Positions 57,728 through 64,000 of a stretch of DNA of 64,000 nt are shown here, piece by piece. Location of the stretch: contig NC_054540.1 of the NCBI RefSeq assembly GCF_017654505.1, forward strand, positions 44,314,054 through 44,378,053, read 5' to 3'. Every line of letters starts with the position of its first letter. Position 1 is the stretch's first letter. This DNA is from Polyodon spathula (Eukaryota > Chordata > Actinopteri > Acipenseriformes > Polyodontidae). Below the pieces are notes generated by a model. The model was not told the origin of the DNA. It did no database searches and saw only the letters and a program-made list of their open reading frames with translations. Position numbers and translations under genes: made by a program.

Positions 57728-58129
57728 CAGTATGGTAAGACCTCTGTGTTGAGCTGAGCATGTTGACAGAAAAGAGCTTCTTGAGTCGATTCAAGTCGTT
57801 GTATTTCCCTTGCAATAGTGCTGAAAGCTGGCTTGCCGCTTTCCCGGAATTAATGACTTAAAGGCAGAGCCTTTTTGTCTTTCTGTCTTTCAGCGGCATC
57901 CCCACTTGTGTGGTTGGCCAGTCTTTATATCTGTCTGTCGTGTGTGAGCGACTGTCTGTGCAGACATCCACAAATGATTGTCTATTCTTCCTGAGAGTAC
58001 ACCTTCCCTCGTTGAGGCTAGGCTTTGCGTACCCCTGCTGTCAAGTGACTCTTCCAGTACGCAGTGTCCGGGGTGCTCAGAATGCACTGTGAACGCAGTG
58101 CACCTGTGCTTGATACCTCCACTACGTTA

Positions 58130-58400
58130 GTGCGGTAACGCAGGGTGCTGCACGGTGCACGGTGCATATAGTGCACGGTACTTGGTGCGCGCGATGCACG
58201 GTGCAAGCGGTGCACGTTGAGTAATCACTGCCTCAACCTAGCGTACAGCTCACGGTGCTACACGGTACCCAGTGTCAGGATACTCGGTGCACGCGGTGTA
58301 CACAGTGCACGGTGCACACATAGATTGGTACTATACTAGTGCACCTACGGTGCTGCACTGTTCATGGTGCCCATGGTACTTAGAGCATGGTTTGCAGTGT
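58130..58400 (+). repeat. DIRS 3 leader quasi-repeats
   Basis: Irregular copies of GGTGCACGGTGC, CGGTGCACGTTG and GTGCACACAG type. Inverted equivalents are in DIRS 1 at 36340-36560, so this belongs to the family's leader. Confidence 0.75.
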
Positions 58401-58536
58401 TAATACCCTTGCTGTAACGCTAGTAAGTGTACACACTACGTTAGCACTTAATTAGTGCTTCAACGCATTGCGAGCAGTGTTTTAATGAGAATGTACGACG
58501 TCAGGCCCGTCAGGAAAATCGTGGTCCCATCGCTGC

Positions 58537-58850
58537 ATGGCCTGCAACATCAACATCCCACAAGAGGACATGCATACCCTCTGCGTGCGGTGCTTAGGCG
58601 TTCAATATGCCACCTTGGCCCTCGAGAGGGACTTGGCATGTAGTATTTGTGAGGCATTTCAACCAAGAGTGAAAGAGGCTTGTTTAGAAAGAGCCATGAG
58701 GGCGAGCTCTGTGTCCTCCATGGCCAGACTGTCAGTGGCTCTGGGTGCCCCAGACGTCCTTTCCTGGGGCGCCTGCTGGACATTCCAGTCGCTCCCCATC
58801 TCAGCAAGTAAGACGGGTAAAGTGTTCTAAGCAGGCGAGGAACATTACGG
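58537..58850 (+). pseudogene. DIRS 3 gag-like, first part
   Basis: MACNINIPQEDMHTLCVRCL, then CSICEAFQPRVKEACLERAM and SVSSMARLSVAL. The Cys/His pattern (C, then H..C..C) and the QPRVKEA motif recur in DIRS 1. It is interrupted by the nested LTR element at 58856. Confidence 0.75.
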
Positions 58851-58855
58851 ACCTC

Positions 58856-59275
58856 TGTGGCAGGCTGGCAAGTGGATAGAGGCCCAGAGACAGACTGCAG
58901 TTCAAAAAAATCCTAATTTTATTATAAATAAACATAAAAATAAAGTGCACAAGGGCAAAATAAAGATCTTTAAACACAAATAGAAAGATAACAAAACAAA
59001 ACTTACAAAAATAAGGTTTCCAGGCTGGGCAATGCCTTCACTGGATTTAACAAAATTTCAACCACAAAAAACCACCAACCTGCTTCCTCAGCTCCCTCCT
59101 CCCAAATGAGAAGCAGAGGCCTCCTTTTATGTCAGGTGGCTGGGCGCTGATTGATCGTTAATTAACCTAATCAATTAATCAACCCCAGCCACCTGAACAT
59201 AATAAACCCAGGCAGGTAGGGGAAATTAACCCCATCCCTGCGAATTTAAAAAGGGCAGAGCTTTGCTCTGCCACA
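58856..59275 (-). mobile_element. 3' LTR of the nested element (420 bp)
   Basis: On minus it starts TGTGGCAGAGCAAAGCTC and ends CAGCCTGCCACA: TG...CA with matching inverted ends TGTGGCAG and CTGCCACA. A poly(A) signal-like AATAAAATTAGG lies near the 3' part. Confidence 0.85.
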
Positions 59276-59290
59276 TACCTCCCCCCCTTG
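59276..59290 (-). promoter_or_regulatory. Polypurine tract of the nested element
   Basis: AAGGGGGGGAGGTA on minus directly precedes the LTR. This is the usual primer site for plus-strand DNA synthesis and fixes the element's orientation. Confidence 0.8.
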
Positions 59291-59825
59291 TACAACGTAC
59301 ACTGGCCGCAATCGGCCAACTCCCCCCTTCCCCCCACCCTCCCCACCCCCCTCCCCCCAAGAGTCCAATTATGTCCCTTGGGTGGGCTGTTATGGTGGGT
59401 GGTGGTGGGCGGGGTTGATGTCGGAGCCCCCAAGCCTTCTTTGGTTGAGGGGGCCCCGGATCTCCAAGGTAGTACGACGACGGCGGCCCGGCTCTCTCTG
59501 GTGGCGGAGGCGGCGACCTGGCTTCCTCTAGTGGCGGAGGCGGTGACGGCGGCCCGGCTCCCTCTAGTGGCGAAGGCGGCCCGGCTCCCTCTAGTGGCGG
59601 AGGCGGCCCGGCTCCCTCTAGTGGCGGAGAGGGCCCAGCTCCCTCTGCAACCCTAGAAAACAAAAAGGAGACACCAGCAGTCCCAAGTGATGCGGAGAAG
59701 CAGGCAACCCCAGGCGATGCGAAGCAGCAGGCAACCCCAGGCGATGCGAAGCAGCAGGCAACCCCAGGCGATCCAAATGTGTCATCCCTGAACGGAGCGG
59801 GCGTGGCATCCCGGGGCAGTGCAAA

Positions 59826-60835
59826 TCAGGCATCCTTGGGCGGTGCAAGGCAGGCATCCTTGGGCCATAGCTCCTCTCCTTTGGGCTCTGAGAGCGGTGG
59901 CTCCTCCCTCTCTGGCTGTGGGAGCGACGGCAGCTCCTCCTCCCTCTCTGGCTCTGGGAGCAACGGCAGCTCCTCACTCCTCTCTGGCTCTGGGAGCGAC
60001 GGCAGCTCCTCACTCCTCTCTGGCTCTGGGAGCGACGGCAGCTCCTCTTCCCTCTCTGGCTCTGGGAGCAGCGGTTCCTCCCTCTCTGGCTCTGGGAGCG
60101 GCGGCTCCTCCCTCTCTGACTCTGGGGAAGGCAGCTCCTCCTCCCTCACTGGCTCTGGGGACGGCAGCTCCTCCTCCCTCTCTGGCTCTGGGGACGGCAG
60201 CTCCTCCTCCCTCTCTGGCTCTTGGGACGGCAGCTCCTCCTCCCTCTCTGGCTCTCGGGAAGGCGGCTTACCCCTCTCTGGCTCTCAGGAAGGTGGCTCA
60301 CCCCTCTCTGGCTCTCGGGAAGGTGGCTCACCCCTCTCTGGCTCTCGGGAAGGCGGCTCACCCCTCTTTATTGGAGTGACCGGGGCATCTCCCATGTCTA
60401 CCGCCAGGTAATTAACCACCATGAGGGCAACCTCTGGGAAGGACGCTGGGTGGTGTTGTTCCTCCCACTGTTCCCACCTCTCCCCATCTCGACGCCACAG
60501 CGTGTTGATAACTATGGGGAGATCATGGACGAGGTCTGCCTCAGGGTGCATCAACCAGTCCCAGATCTCCTGGGACGGTGGTGAAGGTGGTGGTGCTGGA
60601 GGTAGTGGGGTGGACCCTGATGCCCGGGGTGAATATTGCACCTCTTCCTGGGCCTGGTTGTAGGGGCATCCTGCCCAGTTGTGGCCGTCCTCTTCACACC
60701 GGCCACACCAGTTTGCCGGTGGCACATCTGGGCAGGACCGCCAACGATGGTCCTCCTTCCTGCACAAGGAACACCAATTTCTTCAGCTGCTGCTTGTCCT
60801 GCCTTTGCCGCTGTCTGCTCTTCTTTCCCATATCC
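59826..60835 (-). pseudogene. Gag-like protein of the nested element with zinc knuckle and acidic repeats
   Basis: On minus, a basic start (MGKKSRQRQRQDKQQLKKL, about 60835) is followed after a frame change by CRKEDHRWRSCP and then CGRCEEDGHNWAGC, a CX2CX4HX4C zinc knuckle (60767 onwards). Then come an acidic, Trp-rich stretch and a long tract of EPERGEPPSR, later PEPEREE, repeats down to 59826. The frame is open except for one stop at about 60286, where a repeated CGA (Arg) reads TGA. The knuckle suggests nucleic-acid binding. Confidence 0.75.
59880..60370. repeat. 30-42-bp coding minisatellite in the nested gag
   Basis: About 14 units of CTCTCTGGCTCTGGGAGCGA plus CGGCAGCTCCTCCTC, varying in length by multiples of three, so all frames stay open. 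On minus it encodes E/P/R repeats; the plus-strand Ser/Gly frame is a mirror product. Confidence 0.9.
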
Positions 60836-60889
60836 CAAAAACTATCCCCAAAATTCAAAAAAAAAAAAATACTGCTCTGAGACCTTTGC

Positions 60890-61150
60890 TGAGGAAGAGC
60901 CTGGCTTTGAGAGTACCTCAGAAGCCAGTACCACCCCCTTGCCCAGCTCAGTCTCAGCACTCATGGGATGTGCTGCAGGCTTCCTGCAGGTCCCCTGGAT
61001 GCCAGCGGCAGAACCACGCTGGTCTGCTTTCTGGACACAGGCGCTGGCTCCTCGCCCTTAGAGTTTCCCAGCTTTCCCAGACTTCATGGAGGAAGTGCGC
61101 TCCTCCTAGGACCACCCGGCTTCGGGTCCTAGCATACTCTACCTGGTAAA
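60890..61150 (+). pseudogene. DIRS 3 gag-like, second part
   Basis: Resumes after the nested element: EEEPGFESTSEASTTPLPSS, FLQVPWMPAAEPRWSAF, FPDFMEEVRSSW. These match DIRS 1 gag (YLQVPWTAQTEPRRSVF, FPDFMEEVRSSW). Confidence 0.75.
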
Positions 61151-61199
61151 GGGCCCCCGATGCCCAGCGTGCCCAAACCCTTAATGCAGGGTGACGGAG

Positions 61200-62180
61200 A
61201 TGCATTTAAACCCTCAGATTGTGCCAGAAACTGTTGGGTCTGATGGCCACAGCTGTATCGGCCATTCAGCTGGGTCTGCATCACATGCACCTGCTACAAG
61301 CGTGGCTGAATGCATTCCACCTTAATGCCAATCACGACAGATACCGTCAGCTGACAGTGTCTTATACATGCTCAGCAGCCCTACGCTGGTAGAGGATTTT
61401 CTCTCACCTGTGCAAACATGTGGAAATGGGAGTAGTATTGAACCACGAAGTGGTGACGACAGACGCTTCCAACCTGGGGAGTAGTCTGGGAAGGTAGAGG
61501 AGTATGCGGATCCCTGAACATAAACATGCTGGAGTTGCAAAAGGTATCCCTTGCTCTCCACCATTTCCTCCCAGTGCTGGTGGCATATGTCAACAACCAG
61601 GGAGGCCTACGGTCCCTGGGGTTGCATTACATGGCCTTCAAGCTATTGATATGGGCTCAGAGTAACCTGCTGTTCCTACTGGCGACACACATTCCCGGAG
61701 CAGTGAAGTGGGCAGCGGACCTCCTCTCCAGTAGCAGCCCGCATCCGTTGGAGTGGTGACTCTACCCTCAGACAGTGGAGTGCATTTGAGAACGGTTCTG
61801 GAAGGTGCAGGTCGATCTCTTTGCTTCGGCAGAGACGACACATTGCCCCCTGTGGTACTCCCAACACCATTTAGGCTGACCACTTGGCCTAGATGCCCTA
61901 GCACACAAATGGCCCAAAGCGTTTTTGTACACTTTCCCGCCTATACTGCTGCTACCGGCTTTTCTCGAAAAAGTTTGGTTAGAGAAAGCGTCAGTTCTCC
62001 TAGTGGCTCCCAAGTGGCCCAGAAGAATATGGGTTTTGACCCTGTGTCAGCTGTTGCACGGCCAGCCCTGGGAGATTCCACTTTGTTGGATCTCCTCAGT
62101 CAGGTTAAAGGCTTTCTTTGGCACCCGGAACCAGGCAGGTTCCAACTATTGGTCTGGCCCCTGAAAGTGACCACTGGCTA
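61200..62180 (+). pseudogene. DIRS 3 RT thumb, RNase H-like and linker region
   Basis: Fragments: ETVGSDGHSCIGHSAGSASH (61225-61285), VVTTDASNLG (about 61450), YVNNQGGLRSLGLHYMAFKL (61590), THIPGAVKWAADLLSSSSPH (61690), VQVDLFASAETTHCPLWYS (61810), FLEKVWLEKASVLLVAPKWP (61960). The order fits DIRS RNase H and the connection to the recombinase. The YLDDW RT core that should precede it is missing. Confidence 0.75.
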
Positions 62181-62289
62181 CCCCTAGTGCTATCAGACGC
62201 GGCTGTGAGTACAATGCAGAGTGCTAGGTCAGACTCCAGTAGGTCATTATATACCTGTAAAGGGAAGTATTTTCAAGCTTGGTCTGGCT

Positions 62290-63180
62290 AGAAACCATGA
62301 CGCAATCTCTTGCCCAATGCCAGTCATCTTGCAGTTTCTACAAGAACTGCTTGATGCTAGAAGGTCACCTTCCACTTTGAAGGTGTATTTAGCGGCTATC
62401 TCTGTGTGTCATGCCCCCGTAGATTCTATGTCTCCAGGTACGCATTTTTTGGCTACCCTTTTTCTTAAAGGCGTGCAGCGATTACACCCTCCTAGGAGGA
62501 CTGTTCTCCATGAATGGAGCATTAATATTGTATTAGAGGCTCTCAAGAAGGCCCTGTTTGACCCCTTACACTCTATAGAGCTGAAGTACTTGTCTATGAA
62601 GACAGCCTTCCTCTTGGCTATCACCTCCGCTAAGTGGATCAGTGAGCTGCAGGCACTGTCTGTGTACTGCTGCAGCATTCGTATTTGGGAAGACGACAGC
62701 AGGGTGTCTCTGCACACCAACCTGTTTTCCTCCCCAAAGTGATCACAGCCTTTCACATTAATCAATTTGTAGAACTGGAGTCCTTTCATCCGCCTCTGTT
62801 TGCTTCGGCTTCCTCTGCTCAGTACGGGCATTGAGATGCTACTTGCAAAGGACAAGAGCGCTGCATCAATCTGACCAGCTCTTTGTATGTCATGGAGCAT
62901 GGACCCTAGGACAGCCCCTCTCTAAGCAGCATCTGTCGCACTGGATTTTGGACACAGTCTCGACTGCGTATAATGGTGCTAGCTTGCCCCCTTCTGGTAC
63001 GGTAGCCACACACTCCACTAGAGGGTTGGCTACATCTTGGGCCCTTTTCAAAGGTGCCTTAATGCGACTAGCTTGGCTACGCTGCATACTTTCTCCAAGT
63101 TCTACCGTATTAATGTGGTAGACCCTGCCTTGCCTTCTGTGGGCACAAGGGTCCTTGAGGGTGTAAGTTCACATCGCTAA
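62290..63180 (+). pseudogene. DIRS 3 tyrosine recombinase
   Basis: 62221-62742: MPVILQFLQELLDARRSPST, LKVYLAAISVCHAPVDSMSP, STKTAFLLAI-type segment (MKTAFLLAITSAKWISELQA). 62831-63121: QSDQLFVCHGAWTLGQPLS, then THSTRGLATSWALFKG with the HxxR of tyrosine recombinases. After a frame change comes TLHTFSKFYRINVVDPA with the presumptive catalytic Tyr (about 63105). A frame break near 62742 and another at about 63090 make it nonfunctional. Confidence 0.8.
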
Positions 63181-63287
63181 CCTCTGGGCTAGACAGTGTT
63201 GTGCCTCATATGCTGCCGTTCTTTCTCCCTCACGATGGCTTTGGTATACATTATCCCATACCTAATGTAGTGGTAATCATCTTCAAA

Positions 63288-63560
63288 CTGAAAGGGAATG
63301 CTAGGTTACTTACAGTAACCCAGGTTCCCTGAAAGAGAAGACCACCACCATCTGCGAGGTCACTTTGGTCGCCCTCACGGGTTTGAGGGAAAAAGAGTAA
63401 AAGCTTCCTTTGGGAGTAGTTTTATTCCCTCGGTGGGTGGGACCGAGTGCGTCATCGAAGGAAGAAGCCTGTTGGCAGCTCTGGTATAGAGAGCTCAGCA
63501 ATAATGTAGTGGTGGTCGTCTTCTCTTTCAGGGAACCAGGGTTCCAGTAAGTAACCTAAC
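63288..63560. repeat. DIRS 3 right-end hairpin
   Basis: GTTACTTACAGTAACCCAGG, continuing to GAAAGAGAAGACCACCACC (63302-63350), is mirrored by GTGGTGGTCGTCTTCTCTTT to AACCAGGGTTCCAGTAAGTA (63508-63556). Between them lies the copy of the left terminus (63381-63448). Such nested inverted repeats fit the split, inverted termini of DIRS elements. Confidence 0.75.
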
Positions 63561-63574
63561 ATTTGCAAGCCTGC

Positions 63575-64000
63575 CATGTCACATTATGCCTTGTGTTCCG
63601 TGTCCTTCCATGTAAAGCTATGCTCTGTATTCCTTGTCCTTCTGTGTCATACTATGCCCTGTGTTCCATATTCTTCGATGTCATGCTATGCCCTTTGTTC
63701 CTTGTCCTTCCATGTCATGCTATGTCCTGTGTTGTACTTTCCTGTCACGCTATGCCGTGTTTCATGTTCTTCAATGTCACGCTATGCCCTGTGTTCCATG
63801 TTCTTCAATGTCATGCTATGCCCTGTGTTCCATGTTCTTCAATGTCACACTATGCCCTGTGTTCCATGTTCTTCAAGGTCATGCTATGCCCTGTGTTCCA
63901 TGTTCTTCAATGTCACACTATGTCCTGTGTTCCATGTTCTTCCATGTCATGCTATGCCATGTTTCATGTTCTTCCATGTCATGCTATGCCCTGTGTTCCT
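63575..64000 (+). repeat. 34-bp minisatellite, at least 12 copies, runs off the window
   Basis: Unit ATGTCACGCTATGCCCTGTG, then TTCCATGTTCTTCA. Early units differ (CCTTGTCCTTCC); later units are more uniform, so expansion is likely polarised toward the window end. Confidence 0.93.

Larger units (their letters stand above)
58856..60872 (-). mobile_element. Nested LTR retroelement (one LTR, PPT and gag only), opposite to DIRS 3
   Basis: Minus-strand element inside DIRS 3 gag. Its 3' LTR is 59275-58856, preceded by a polypurine tract. Upstream on minus is a gag-like ORF with zinc-knuckle motifs. There is no protease, RT or integrase, and no 5' LTR before DIRS sequence resumes at about 60873. 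It is either a nonautonomous element or a truncated insertion. Confidence 0.8.
57605..63560 (+). mobile_element. DIRS-like element 3 with inverted termini and a nested LTR element
   Basis: Plus-strand DIRS element. The left terminus has TTCCTTGATGACACACT (57609) and ACTCAGTCCCACCCACAGAG (57657). Both recur inverted at the right end (ACTCGGTCCCACCCACCGAG on minus, ending near 63448). Order: terminus, leader with quasi-repeats, gag (58540-58850), nested LTR element (58856-60872), rest of gag (60890-61150), RNase H-like region (61440-61800), linker, tyrosine recombinase (62300-63180), right terminus with an internal hairpin. The RT palm (YLDDW) is not found. Many frame breaks. Confidence 0.85.

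Noticed and set aside
59779..60411. 210-codon Ser/Gly-rich open frame on plus
   Set aside because: It is the antisense of the repeat tract in the nested element's gag. LTR ends, polypurine tract and zinc knuckle all place coding on minus.

Overview
The window is vertebrate nuclear DNA, most likely from a ray-finned fish with a large, transposon-rich genome. A non-teleost such as a sturgeon or paddlefish is my guess, not something the sequence proves. Intron-split vertebrate genes sit beside a tRNA-derived SINE, CR1/L2-type LINEs, DIRS elements and a Gmr1-like Ty3/gypsy element. Nothing prokaryotic is present.

Genic part (1-14.1 kb). Three genes lie in the order and orientation of human Xq28. 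BRCC3 (minus strand, only its first three coding exons here) is head-to-head with CMC4 (plus, two coding exons, complete). CMC4 is tail-to-tail with FUNDC2 (minus, five coding exons, complete, 150 residues). Every reading frame closes across the splice sites I assigned. The second BRCC3 intron has the complete signature of a U12-type AT-AC intron. In mammals the next neighbour of FUNDC2 is F8 (coagulation factor VIII). A broken F8, plus strand, is indeed found at 49.3-57.6 kb: A3 and C1 domain exons with frameshifts, missing exons and exon-derived tandem repeats. No A1, A2 or B-domain exon was recognised in the intervening 35 kb.

Mobile-element part (10.6-63.6 kb). Four copies of one CR1/jockey-like LINE (A 10.6-13.4, B 14.8-16.3, C 20.3-22.7, D 49.9-51.5 kb) and one L2-like LINE (16.3-19.3 kb) are present. 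A Ty3/gypsy relic at 22.7-25.3 kb has its integrase upstream of reverse transcriptase, the Gmr1 arrangement. LTRs of the same family stand at 32.9-34.0 kb. Three DIRS-type tyrosine-recombinase retroelements lie at 34.3-37.2 (minus), 43.5-45.5 (minus) and 57.6-63.6 kb (plus). The last carries inverted termini, begins within a few bases of the final recognisable F8 exon, and hosts a nested LTR element in opposite orientation (58.9-60.9 kb). A second LTR family occurs at 46.1 and 53.0 kb, and a Tc1-like fragment at 39.3 kb.

Satellite part. Minisatellites lie at 26.1, 31.8, 42.3, 48.2, 49.5, 59.9 and 63.6 kb. The one at 49.5 kb starts exactly at an F8 splice donor and was later split by LINE D. 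Long AT-rich stretches (26.6-30.5, 37.3-39.2, 39.5-42.2, 46.4-48.1 kb) hold nothing I can identify. No wholly new functional system was found. The most informative points are the AT-AC intron, the decay of F8 at a conserved syntenic position, and the layered DIRS/LTR/LINE insertions.
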